Source: Candidatus Firestoneibacteriota bacterium (GTDB lineage: Bacteria > Oederibacteriota > JAAXVQ01). From it: a DNA stretch of 7,824 nucleotides. A program made the position numbers and the translations under genes. Numbering within the stretch: the stretch's first letter is position 1; the number at the start of each line of letters is the position of its first letter. This document shows positions 1 to 6,523 of the stretch, piece by piece. The notes under the pieces were generated by a model. It had not been told where the DNA came from and did no database searches. It was given only the letters and a program-made list of their open reading frames with translations. The stretch is taken from the NCBI GenBank assembly GCA_013335425.1, contig JAAXVQ010000082.1:1-7824 (forward strand), in the 5' to 3' direction.

Positions 1-3000
1 CAGTAATCGTTTCGAATCACCTCTAAAAAGATATCCGCCGGCCCAAAAACGATTCACTTCCTCCCACGCCAGGGAAATTTTCTTAAGTGAAACTCCCAGG
101 TCCAATAAATTGGGAGTCGGCACTATCCGCATAGCCTCAAGGGCCTTTACCCGCGCCAATCGTGCTTCCGAACCCTCAAAAACATTCGGCTTGGAATAGC
201 TCAGCAGATTGACCAATCCCGCTTCCAGCGTTCTTTTAAGGTCATAGTTCCCTGTGCGACCGATTATTTTATACAAAGGAAACCAAAACTGCCTCAGCCA
301 TACTGTGTCAGGATCTCTTTTCCCGATTTGGCGTAAGGCCGAGTTCAATTGCCCGGCCGCTTCCGCGCCAATGAAGCTGAACTGATAATCCTCATCCCCA
401 AAAAACATTTCGTATATCGGCCGAATTTCCCGTACGCCCAAAGCCCCGCTGGGATCCGCCTCCCATAAAAGCACCATTAAAGCGCTCAAACCTTCGTCTC
501 TGGCCAAACTCTTGGCAAAACGCAATTTTTCGGACCCGTTTTTGGGAAATGTCGCCTTGAATCTGGGAGTCCAAACAGTTTCCAGCAGCGCCTGCCGTCC
601 GGCGCCTTTGAGCAGCACCTGCCGTTTAAGATCTAAGGTTCCAAGCGCCTTGGCCAAACCTATCAGGTTGCCGGGGGTTTTTTGCTTGCCGGTTTCATAC
701 AACGGCAACCAAACTTCTTTGATCCATTGCCCGGTATTATCCATGGCTCCAAACGCCTCGGCTAATCCGCCTAAACTTTTATCGGTCGAATTTTCTTCAT
801 ATCGTGGTAGCCATTGTTCGTAAAACCACCGCCCAGTCCTGTCCCGGGCTGCCAGCGCCATGGCCAAGTACCCCAGCAGTCCTTCTGAAATTTGGCCCAG
901 AAAACGATAGTCTTCTCCCTGCACTTCGTCATATTTCTCCAACCATTTAGCCAATTTCTCGTCTGCCTGAACAAGCCGACCTTGCTTCAACATTGCGGCG
1001 AGGGCGCGTGCCAACCCGCCCAGGGATTGCACGGCCGCCTTGGGTCCCTCCTCGGAATCTCCCCGAAGAATTTTTTCATATTCCGGCCACCAGATCGTAT
1101 CAAGCCATCGCCCTGTCGGGTCCGACCCAGCCAATGCTTCGGCCACTTCACCCAAACTTGCCGCCGCCCAGGCCGGGTTAGCGGCATAAACTTTTTTCCA
1201 TAGAGGTTCCCAAATTTCTCGATACCAGGATGCATCCGGGTAAAATTTCGCCAACGCCAGGGCAAGTTTTCCCAAAGCAAGCGCTGCCTGTTGCTCATGC
1301 CCCTGCCCCAGCCATCCTTGAATCAGGGGCAAGCACTCTTGTACGAGAAGCTTGCCGGACGGATCTTTGTCGGCCAAAATCAGAGCATAATCTCCCAGTG
1401 GCACGGGTTGGGAATTGTTCCACGAATAATCCAAATACGCTTCCGGAGAATTCAAGCTGCATAAAATGCGGCGCTGCAGATATTTTTCAGAATCTTTGGG
1501 TTTGGCCGAATCCAGGCCGGAAAATTCCGCAGGAAAAATTTGTTGTAAAAATTCCTCAAATCGGGGCGCAGATTGCGGTCGGCCCGGCAACACCGCTGCA
1601 AGCTGGAAAATCGTTGCCAACGTCAACGTACCTGCCGTAGAAAAATCATGAAAAAACGCCAGTACCAGAAGAAAAACGGCTGCCCCGGTTATCGCTCCCG
1701 CCAGCGCTCGCCAGGCGGATGTCGGCTCGATCCCTTGTTTGAGGGAGATTTTCCCCAGAAGCTCTTGTGCCTGCCTCCAACCCGCCGTCATCCGGGTTTG
1801 CCATGCTTGAAGGCTTGCTTGTTTCAACAGGCGAAAACCCGCTTCAGCCAACCAAGTCAAAAACGTCGCTACCGCTGCCCGACCGCCGGCTAAGATGCTC
1901 CCCCCTATGCGCGCCGGCTTGCGTTGGGCACTCGTTGCGATCTCTCCAAGTACTTTCCAAGTGCCGGCGGTGATAAGTCGATACTCGCGTTCCTGCCCGA
2001 TCCCGCCCACCCGCAACCGAGTTTGCAGCTCCGTGTGGTTTTCGAAGTTCAGCCCGTCCTGAGCCGCCAATACCGGAAAACTTTTTCCCCGGGTCAGCGC
2101 CACATAGACTTCGCATCCGGGTGTCACGGGAAAATCAAACCCCGCCGCCCGACTCGCCTGGAGGGGTGTTAAATGAACAAGTTTTAAGGCATCATCCCTG
2201 TACTGCTCCCGCAGCCAGGCTTGTACGGCCGGCTGCAGTCGGGGTCTGAATTTTAAAGTCAAGTATTGCCCGAGCGTTCCCAGATTGACCCCGAGAATCT
2301 CCTTAAAAAAGCTGGTCTCCGGCCACACCCGCGGCGCCAGAATGGTTTGGTTTTTCGCCAACAACTTCTCGATCGGCAGCTTTTTTCCCTGCAATATTGA
2401 AAAATAGGGATTGGCTGCGTCCTGTTTCGTCAGGCGCGGTTTGATGGAGAGATAACCGATACCTTGTTTCTTCAATTCACTTAAAAAGCCGTCGCTATGA
2501 AACCCGCCGGTGATGACCACGGCCAAATTTTCATGGGCGTCTTCCATTTTGCGGGTTAAGTTCACGGCAAAATGCTGGCTGCGGATATCCGCCAAACGGT
2601 AAAATTCCGCCACCTGCCCGAGGTAGGCATCCAACGCATAAAGCTCCGGATCAACCGCCTCCGGCCCGGCTTGCTGTTGCAGGAACCGGCTGAACGAACG
2701 GACGCTGAACTTTTCCCGTTGCGTCCTGAACTCCCGCAGTTCTTCCTGTGTGGCGGAAATGTTCAGCAATTTCTCGACGATATCCAACCGGCGGTATTGT
2801 GCGTCGAGTTCCCGTTGCAATTCCGAGGTATAAAGCGCTTCCCGCAAAGCTTCATCCAGCATGTCCATTTGCAAAAACAACGCGTCCGGTTCCACCTTTT
2901 CCCCAAACAGGTTGGTCCCCTGGCGCAAGTACTGCTCCAACTGCGGATACGCGGCCAAGCTCTCCCCCTGCTCATCAGCCAAGCGCTTCAGCTTGGCCGC

Positions 3001-3657
3001 ATAACCCAGCACGTCCAATTGACCGCTGCGGTAGGCCATGCGCTCCTGGTCCAAAGCCAGCAAGGCCGGATTGTAAATGTCGTTTTTAAGGGCATCCAAA
3101 CTTTCGCGCAAGTCCAGGCAATAGCCCTGGCTTTCGGCATTTAAAAATCCATGCACGGCTGCCAGGCTGTCTTCATACAACTTGGGCGTTTCAATGCCTT
3201 CCAGTTTGACGGGGTATTCCCCCGTGCCCCCGTAGTACTCCGCCCCCGTGAGCCGGCCTTGTTTCACATAATAATCCCCGACCGCTTCACGGATTTCTGC
3301 AATGGGAAAACTGCGGATTGGATCGATATCTTCCGTGCCAAACGCGCCTTCCTCACCCACCAATTTGAGCCCATGTTCCTTGGCCAGCAGGTGGATCATG
3401 CCGGCAATGTTCTTCTGCACCTCGTAGTTGCAATGCAGGTCCTGGATATGAATGATGAGTTTATTTTGGCCTTGGAAGGCTTTTTCGACGGAACCCAACT
3501 GAGCGGGCAGATCGACGGATTTTCCCTCATACACAACGCTCAAATGTTTCGCAAGCGATATTGAATACGCTCCAGGCTCAAAGGCCCATGTCATATATGG
3601 GAAAATGAATGACAAGGAGGTGATAATCGTTATTACTTTAAATAAAACTCTTTTCAT
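1..3657 (-). CDS. Large exported Tiki/ChaN-like domain protein with Trp/Pro repeats (3' end outside window)
   Basis: I read the minus strand codon by codon from ATG 3657 to the window edge and found 1219 codons with no stop, so the C-terminus is missing. The start is preceded by AAAAGG at six bases. An in-frame ATG at 3684 has no such site. Residues 1-25 form a signal peptide (MKR, hydrophobic core, TWA cleavage site), so the protein is exported. Residues 60-405 resemble the Tiki/TraB/ChaN superfamily: HIQDLHCNYE at 70-79, GEEGA at 101-105, a helical middle, and ITGGFH at 382-387 followed by a GYLSIKPRLT strand. Known members include proteases and haem-binding proteins; the substrate here is unknown. 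Residues 406-580 are not recognised. Residues 651-669 are hydrophobic, a likely membrane helix. Residues 750-1130 hold degenerate repeats with a TGRW...WxPxY pattern. From memory, similar N-termini are common in Omnitrophota, often on very long proteins. The reading frame is certain; the domain assignment is moderately secure. Confidence 0.9.
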   Translation of the reverse strand, partial: MKRVLFKVITIITSLSFIFPYMTWAFEPGAYSISLAKHLSVVYEGKSVDLPAQLGSVEKAFQGQNKLIIHIQDLHCNYEVQKNIAGMIHLLAKEHGLKLVGEEGAFGTEDIDPIRSFPIAEIREAVGDYYVKQGRLTGAEYYGGTGEYPVKLEGIETPKLYEDSLAAVHGFLNAESQGYCLDLRESLDALKNDIYNPALLALDQERMAYRSGQLDVLGYAAKLKRLADEQGESLAAYPQLEQYLRQGTNLFGEKVEPDALFLQMDMLDEALREALYTSELQRELDAQYRRLDIVEKLLNISATQEELREFRTQREKFSVRSFSRFLQQQAGPEAVDPELYALDAYLGQVAEFYRLADIRSQHFAVNLTRKMEDAHENLAVVITGGFHSDGFLSELKKQGIGYLSIKPRLTKQDAANPYFSILQGKKLPIEKLLAKNQTILAPRVWPETSFFKEILGVNLGTLGQYLTLKFRPRLQPAVQAWLREQYRDDALKLVHLTPLQASRAAGFDFPVTPGCEVYVALTRGKSFPVLAAQDGLNFENHTELQTRLRVGGIGQEREYRLITAGTWKVLGEIATSAQRKPARIGGSILAGGRAAVATFLTWLAEAGFRLLKQASLQAWQTRMTAGWRQAQELLGKISLKQGIEPTSAWRALAGAITGAAVFLLVLAFFHDFSTAGTLTLATIFQLAAVLPGRPQSAPRFEEFLQQIFPAEFSGLDSAKPKDSEKYLQRRILCSLNSPEAYLDYSWNNSQPVPLGDYALILADKDPSGKLLVQECLPLIQGWLGQGHEQQAALALGKLALALAKFYPDASWYREIWEPLWKKVYAANPAWAAASLGEVAEALAGSDPTGRWLDTIWWPEYEKILRGDSEEGPKAAVQSLGGLARALAAMLKQGRLVQADEKLAKWLEKYDEVQGEDYRFLGQISEGLLGYLAMALAARDRTGRWFYEQWLPRYEENSTDKSLGGLAEAFGAMDNTGQWIKEVWLPLYETGKQKTPGNLIGLAKALGTLDLKRQVLLKGAGRQALLETVWTPRFKATFPKNGSEKLRFAKSLARDEGLSALMVLLWEADPSGALGVREIRPIYEMFFGDEDYQFSFIGAEAAGQLNSALRQIGKRDPDTVWLRQFWFPLYKIIGRTGNYDLKRTLEAGLVNLLSYSKPNVFEGSEARLARVKALEAMRIVPTPNLLDLGVSLKKISLAWEEVNRFWAGGYLFRGDSKRLL
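271..1398 (-). repeat. Degenerate protein repeats within the large exported protein
   Basis: Residues 754-1129 of the large protein contain about seven to nine divergent copies of one unit: a helix like LGxLAxAL, then DxTGRW, then WxPxY. Clear copies are L835-Y860 (SDPTGRW, WWPEY), L928-Y953 (RDRTGRW, WLPRY) and L962-Y987 (MDNTGQW, WLPLY). Weaker copies are L795-L819 (ASWYREIWEPL), L998-F1033 (WTPRF), D1068-Y1082 (ADPSG, RPIY) and D1115-Y1129 (WFPLY). L754-L778 and L879-Y911 are the faintest. Spacing varies from about 34 to 90 residues. The pattern suggests an alpha-helical solenoid-like scaffold. I do not recognise it as a named repeat family. Confidence 0.7.
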
Positions 3658-3929
3658 AATTAACCTTTTATAGATGCGTTTCATTTTGCAGCTTTTTCTT
3701 TAAGGATATCATAGGAAATGCCCGAATTCAAATATTGGGCTGAAGAATATGCCGACTGCAGGAAATAATAAGTCTCGACTATGGCAAAATTGCGTTTTCT
3801 ACGCTTTTTGACATACCGAACGAAGTGAGAACTCCGGAAAAGCCTTTAAAAAAATGACTTTTCAAAAGACCTCTCGCTGCGCTCGAGTGACAACAGTACT
3901 TTTATTTAAAATTTGCCAAAGTCGAGTTC
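3658..3929. other. AT-rich intergenic region between the large exported protein and the lipoprotein gene
   Basis: This gap separates the stop of the lipoprotein gene from the start of the large exported protein, both on the minus strand, and no credible gene lies in it. It should hold the promoter of the large gene. A TATGAT -10-like hexamer lies at 3708-3713 (minus strand), 51 bases before ATG 3657, but I find no convincing -35. A weak GCCC...GGGC hairpin sits at 3720-3740. The half nearer the lipoprotein is occupied by an inverted repeat, listed separately. Confidence 0.5.
3810..3891. repeat. Imperfect inverted-repeat element (REP/MITE-like)
   Basis: The left arm at 3810-3834 (starting GACATACCGAACG) and the right arm at 3868-3891 (ending GCGCTCGAGTGAC) are reverse-complementary at about 16 of 24 aligned positions with one gap. 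They are separated by a 33-base AT-rich loop. The wording ACCGAACGAAGTGAGAAC and CTCTCGCTGCGCTCGAGTGAC resembles dispersed intergenic repeats I know from many bacterial genomes, inferred from memory. It lies downstream of the lipoprotein gene and may also act as its transcription terminator, although there is no clean T-tract directly after the arm. Confidence 0.55.
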
Positions 3930-4637
3930 CTATTTATAAATTATTTTCAGTTGAGGCCGTTTGGATGGATTTAATGAGTATTCGCGGCCGAAAAAAGTGA
4001 CCATATTGGACCCGCCGGCCTCCATATCGGCTTTGATAAGCAAGCCGTAATTGGGATAACCGTTAAACCAGTTTTGTACGGTCGTTGGGTCCAAATGCAC
4101 TTCCAGACAAGGGGCTGTCTGGAGATTCATGCCCTCGGCCGTAAACCCGCCCAAAGGCAATGCCGCCAAATAGTCCCCGCCGTCATTGTCCCAACGCCCG
4201 GCGAGATCCGCATATATCCAAGTCGCATCTTCCTCGGTCCAGGCCTTGGTCACGGGATAGACATGCGCGGTAATCCGCCCGGGTCCACAGAAGGTGGTGT
4301 TGGGATAAAGGATTAAAATCGCGTGTAAAATAGTGGCCTGGGCCGGCAAACCGGCTTGGGCGAGGTCAAAGTAGAACAACAACCGGTTGATATTGCCGTT
4401 TTTCTCCAAGCCCAGGCTCAACGACGGCAACCGCCCCTGCTTCCCGCGGGAAGAACAAATCATAGTGCCCCGTCCCCGGCTTTCTCCCGGTACCGGCTGG
4501 ATCACCGCCTCGGCATAACCCGAACCTGCAGGCCCCTGGGGGCCGGGGGGACCCACCTGAACCACATTGGCCGGTCGCCGGCAAGCTGAGAATAAAACCA
4601 GACTTAAGCTCAGCCATAGCACGATTTTTTTCTTCAT
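3930..4637 (-). CDS. Lipoprotein with collagen-like stub and DNRLRE-type domain
   Basis: The gene encodes 235 residues starting at ATG 4637, chosen because AAGGAG precedes it at four bases and MKKK opens a signal peptide. A GTG six codons upstream lacks both. Residues 1-19 form a lipoprotein signal ending FSAC, with Cys19 as the lipid-bearing residue. Arg-Arg follows rather than Asp, so outer-membrane sorting is plausible. G29-G40 contains three collagen-like triplets (GPPGPQGPAG). From about residue 70 the pattern matches DNRLRE beta-sandwich domains: RLLFYFDL, ATILHAILILYP, then WTEEDATW, VQNWFNGYPNYGLLIKA, and the closing FFGREYSLNPSKRPQLKIIY. Such domains are usually found in secreted or surface carbohydrate-associated and structural proteins; no ligand or enzymatic residues can be named here. 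The domain fills the rest of the protein with no extra C-terminal module. Likely transcribed on its own. Confidence 0.85.
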   Translation of the reverse strand: MKKKIVLWLSLSLVLFSACRRPANVVQVGPPGPQGPAGSGYAEAVIQPVPGESRGRGTMICSSRGKQGRLPSLSLGLEKNGNINRLLFYFDLAQAGLPAQATILHAILILYPNTTFCGPGRITAHVYPVTKAWTEEDATWIYADLAGRWDNDGGDYLAALPLGGFTAEGMNLQTAPCLEVHLDPTTVQNWFNGYPNYGLLIKADMEAGGSNMVTFFGREYSLNPSKRPQLKIIYK

Positions 4638-4792
4638 CGGTCTCCTTAAAACCACTTATAAGAACCTTGTTGCATCATCCCGGAGATGATTCGGGATTCA
4701 ACGATTCCTGATGGGTATCCGGACCCTGTTTTCAACAGAGTAACGGTCAAATGAATGAAATCCGCTATTTGAAACCGGGCTTTCGTTCCTAC
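4638..4792 (-). other. Leader and intergenic region before the lipoprotein gene, with small inverted repeats
   Basis: This 155-base spacer lies between the NYN gene stop and the lipoprotein ATG and has no gene. It holds CTGTT-TTC-AACAG at 4726-4738, a GGGT...ACCC pair at 4713-4726, and two overlapping stems at 4674-4697. None is followed by a T-run on the minus strand, so no clear terminator for the upstream gene is seen. No convincing promoter was identified. The ribosome-binding site AAGGAG is at 4642-4647. Confidence 0.45.
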
Positions 4793-5320
4793 CTACCAAA
4801 GCGCGCTGGGACGGCGTTTGGCTTTTGGCAATCGCCGGGGGTTGCCTTTTTTGCGCGTAGTGCCGGACCAGGCTTGCTCCTCGCGCTTGCCCTGCCAGAA
4901 ATCATGCCCCGGCGGGGGCAATGCCCGCGGCCGAGTCCGCGCCGTCAATTCTTCCGGCGGGATAATCCCTGCCCCATAACTCCGACAGGCCGCCGCCAGG
5001 TCGCGGTCCGCGGTGGCCACCAGCATGCCCTGGCTGGGTCCGGCTTCGGCAATTAAATCCTTGATCACGTCATCGGCAGTTTCTCCGCGCGCGGAAAAAA
5101 TCACTTCAATGCCGGATTTTTCCGTGCGGTGCCGGTAAGGGTTCGGGCTGGCCGTCCCGTCGAACACCAACGTAACCCGGTGATCGGTTCCGCGACGGTA
5201 TTGCGCCAACCGCTGGATCAAGAGCTCCTGGGCGCCGTAAAAATTTTTCCGTTCCGCCTCGGAAAGCTTGCCGTCGCGACGAATAATGTTGAACCCATCC
5301 ACCAACAAATGTTTGGCCAT
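4793..5320 (-). CDS. YacP/Rae1-like NYN-domain ribonuclease candidate
   Basis: The gene encodes 175 residues. ATG 5320 was chosen because the protein then opens MAKHLLVDGFNII, the usual start of YacP-type NYN domains. It lacks a good ribosome-binding site, and an in-frame ATG at 5380 or TTG at 5386 would add 20-22 residues. The fold is PIN-like. Conserved acidic positions are visible: D8 in LLVDGFN, D54 in LVFDG, D83/D84 in GETADD and D105/D107 in ATADRD. The family also shows the EVIFS strand (72-76) and a final GAGIIPPEEL (116-125). Bacillus Rae1 (YacP) is an endoribonuclease that cuts mRNA in the ribosomal A site. The same role here is inference from family membership. Residues 126-175 form a Pro/Arg/Lys-rich, probably disordered tail that could bind RNA or ribosomes. 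The product is cytoplasmic, with no signal peptide. Confidence 0.85.
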   Translation of the reverse strand: MAKHLLVDGFNIIRRDGKLSEAERKNFYGAQELLIQRLAQYRRGTDHRVTLVFDGTASPNPYRHRTEKSGIEVIFSARGETADDVIKDLIAEAGPSQGMLVATADRDLAAACRSYGAGIIPPEELTARTRPRALPPPGHDFWQGKREEQAWSGTTRKKGNPRRLPKAKRRPSALW

Positions 5321-5373
5321 AATCGCGATGAACAGGCGTGGGAGCCCGTCCTTGCCGCCTTCCCTTTTAGGTA

Positions 5374-5395
5374 GGGGCATGACCAATCATGCCCC
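5374..5395 (-). promoter_or_regulatory. Perfect 9-bp hairpin upstream of the NYN gene
   Basis: GGGGCATGA and TCATGCCCC form perfect arms around a four-base loop. No T-run follows on either strand, so it does not look like an intrinsic terminator. It lies between the terminator at 5402-5437 and the NYN coding start, and covers the alternative ATG at 5380. It could be an operator, an mRNA leader stem or a processing site. Confidence 0.5.
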
Positions 5396-5401
5396 ACCCA
5401 T

Positions 5402-5437
5402 AAAAAACACGCCGGAATCCTGACGGACTCCGGCGTG
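5402..5437 (-). terminator. Intrinsic terminator of the outer-membrane protein gene
   Basis: Read on the minus strand, a 9-bp stem CACGCCGGA/TCCGGCGTG continues after one mismatch into three more pairs around a four-base loop. Six T residues (5402-5407) follow directly. It starts 24 bases after the stop of the barrel gene. The structure is a classical Rho-independent terminator and isolates the barrel gene from the NYN gene. Confidence 0.9.
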
Positions 5438-5460
5438 GATGCGTTCGGTCAACCAGACAA

Positions 5461-6351
5461 TTACAACGAAAACTGCAGGCTGACGCCCGCCAAAATCCGC
5501 CAATCGGCCGCGGGGGCGTATTGGGGACGGTCGTCTTTTTTCTCCAAGGGAATCTCATAGGCAATCTTGGCCTTGAAAGGCCCGGCATGCAGGCGGATGC
5601 CCGGAACCAGTTTAAGCGTGCTGCCGGCGGTATTGTCGATGACATTGCCGTCGAGCGCAGCGTTGCCGTATTTGTCGCCCAGCAATTCCGCATGCAGCGA
5701 AAGCACGTCCCCGGCGGGGATTTCCAAGCCTACGGCATAGCGCACATCGTTGCCGGGTTTCAATTTCACACCTTGGTCGACTATGGGATTTCCGCCGGCA
5801 TCAAAACCCGTCACCGAGAACGTATAATCGCCGCGATATTGAAAACCTGCGTTCGCGTAGATCTTCAAAACCATGGCATCTATACCCGCCGCTACAAACG
5901 GCTGGATATCCAAGCCTTCGCCCAGATATTTTTTAGGATCGCCCGTGGGAAAGTTGGCATCCACGCCCGCGCCCAAGCTGACCACGGGCAGGGTCAACGC
6001 TGTTTTCACCATTAAACCGACGTTCTTCAACCCCGAGTAATTCTGGTCCTGCGAATTTTTCCCCAGATTATCCTGCACCGTACTTTTGGCCGTGCCGTAG
6101 GGCACAGTAACCTTGGCTTCCAAAACCGGCAGACCCACGCGCACAAACACCGGAACATCCATAAACGCCTGCTCGGTTTTCGGCAGACCCTCTTTCTCAA
6201 CTTTAGTATACGCGTAATCCACGTCCGCCCCCACCTCAATGCCCGCCAACCCCGTCACATTGGCTGCTTGCTCAAAGGAGATCGGTTCCGCCCAAGCCAT
6301 TCCCGACAAACCCAAACCTGCCACACACACCGCTGCTGCCCATCGCTTCAT
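5461..6351 (-). CDS. Putative outer-membrane beta-barrel protein
   Basis: The gene encodes 296 residues. ATG 6351 was chosen for its GGAGGT site seven bases upstream; an upstream ATG at 6396 has no support and would bury the signal peptide. Residues 1-21 form a Sec signal peptide ending AWA. The mature protein alternates polar and hydrophobic residues in many predicted strands (for example VPVFVRVGLPVLEAKVTVPYG at 66-86) with Gly/Asp/Asn turns. FPTGDPKKYLGEG at 134-146 recalls the PtGd...LGtG pattern of the family called MetA-pathway of phenol degradation (PF13557-like), a loose group of barrels without firm function. The C-terminus is LQFSL, so the terminal aromatic usual for BAM substrates is displaced by two residues. 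The gene stands alone, with its own terminator and a divergent neighbour. Outer-membrane location is well supported by pattern; substrate and role are unknown. Confidence 0.8.
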   Translation of the reverse strand: MKRWAAAVCVAGLGLSGMAWAEPISFEQAANVTGLAGIEVGADVDYAYTKVEKEGLPKTEQAFMDVPVFVRVGLPVLEAKVTVPYGTAKSTVQDNLGKNSQDQNYSGLKNVGLMVKTALTLPVVSLGAGVDANFPTGDPKKYLGEGLDIQPFVAAGIDAMVLKIYANAGFQYRGDYTFSVTGFDAGGNPIVDQGVKLKPGNDVRYAVGLEIPAGDVLSLHAELLGDKYGNAALDGNVIDNTAGSTLKLVPGIRLHAGPFKAKIAYEIPLEKKDDRPQYAPAADWRILAGVSLQFSL

Positions 6352-6366
6352 GGTCGACACCTCCGT
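6345..6366 (-). promoter_or_regulatory. Ribosome-binding site deciding the barrel-gene start
   Basis: On the minus strand ACGGAGGTGTCGACC precedes ATG 6351, placing GGAGGT seven bases from the start. This strong site is why the start inside the longer open frame (from 6396) was chosen. Confidence 0.8.
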
Positions 6367-6379
6367 GGATTCGGAACAA

Positions 6380-6390
6380 GTGCAATGCAC
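6380..6390. promoter_or_regulatory. Small palindrome in the barrel-gene leader
   Basis: GTGCA-A-TGCAC is a perfect 5-bp inverted repeat around one base, 29 bases upstream of ATG 6351. It lies downstream of the -10-like TAAAAT and could be an operator half-site pair. It is short enough to arise by chance. Confidence 0.2.
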
Positions 6391-6406
6391 CGTCATCTAA
6401 ACGCTT

Positions 6407-6435
6407 ATTTTAATACAGGGACCGCTGAATAGAAA
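6407..6435 (-). promoter_or_regulatory. Possible promoter of the barrel gene
   Basis: On the minus strand a -10-like TAAAAT (6407-6412) lies 17 bases after TTTCTA (6430-6435), which matches the -35 consensus at only three positions. It would give a leader of roughly 50 bases before ATG 6351. The -35 is weak, so this is tentative. Confidence 0.25.
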
Positions 6436-6487
6436 TGTTTTTTTCATCCCGCCCTGAATTACGCCGCGGGCAAAGTCAAAACTTCCC

Positions 6488-6516
6488 TTGCCGCTCCTTG
6501 GTGCCGCACCTATAAT
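6488..6516 (+). promoter_or_regulatory. Sigma70-type promoter of the CPBP gene
   Basis: TTGCCG (6488-6493, four of six consensus bases) is followed after exactly 17 bases by a perfect TATAAT (6511-6516). Transcription should start about seven bases later, at or next to A6524, the first base of the chosen start codon. No Shine-Dalgarno sequence is present upstream, which fits a leaderless mRNA. Confidence 0.6.
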
Positions 6517-6523
6517 GGCGCCT

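Noticed and set aside
271..1398. DNA-level tandem repeat or CRISPR-like array
   Set aside because: The repetition is visible only in the protein; nucleotide copies are too divergent and unevenly spaced.
1230..1640. Plus-strand open frame of 136 codons
   Set aside because: It is antisense to the repeat region of the large protein and has no recognisable features.
2572..3144. Plus-strand open frame of 190 codons
   Set aside because: It lies wholly opposite the continuous minus-strand gene with a signal peptide and recognisable motifs; its translation shows no family pattern.
3613..3625. Plus-strand AAGGAGGTGAT resembling a strong Shine-Dalgarno
   Set aside because: It lies inside the signal-peptide codons of the minus-strand gene and no plus-strand gene of useful length follows it.
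3658..3684. ATG 3684 as start of the large protein
   Set aside because: It is in frame but lacks a ribosome-binding site, while AAAAGG is well placed for ATG 3657.
4638..4655. GTG start six codons upstream for the lipoprotein
   Set aside because: It would place six extra residues before the MKKK signal peptide, and the AAGGAG site fits only ATG 4637.
5521..6015. Plus-strand open frame of 164 codons
   Set aside because: It is antisense to the barrel gene, has no ribosome-binding site, and its composition is that of a mirrored frame.
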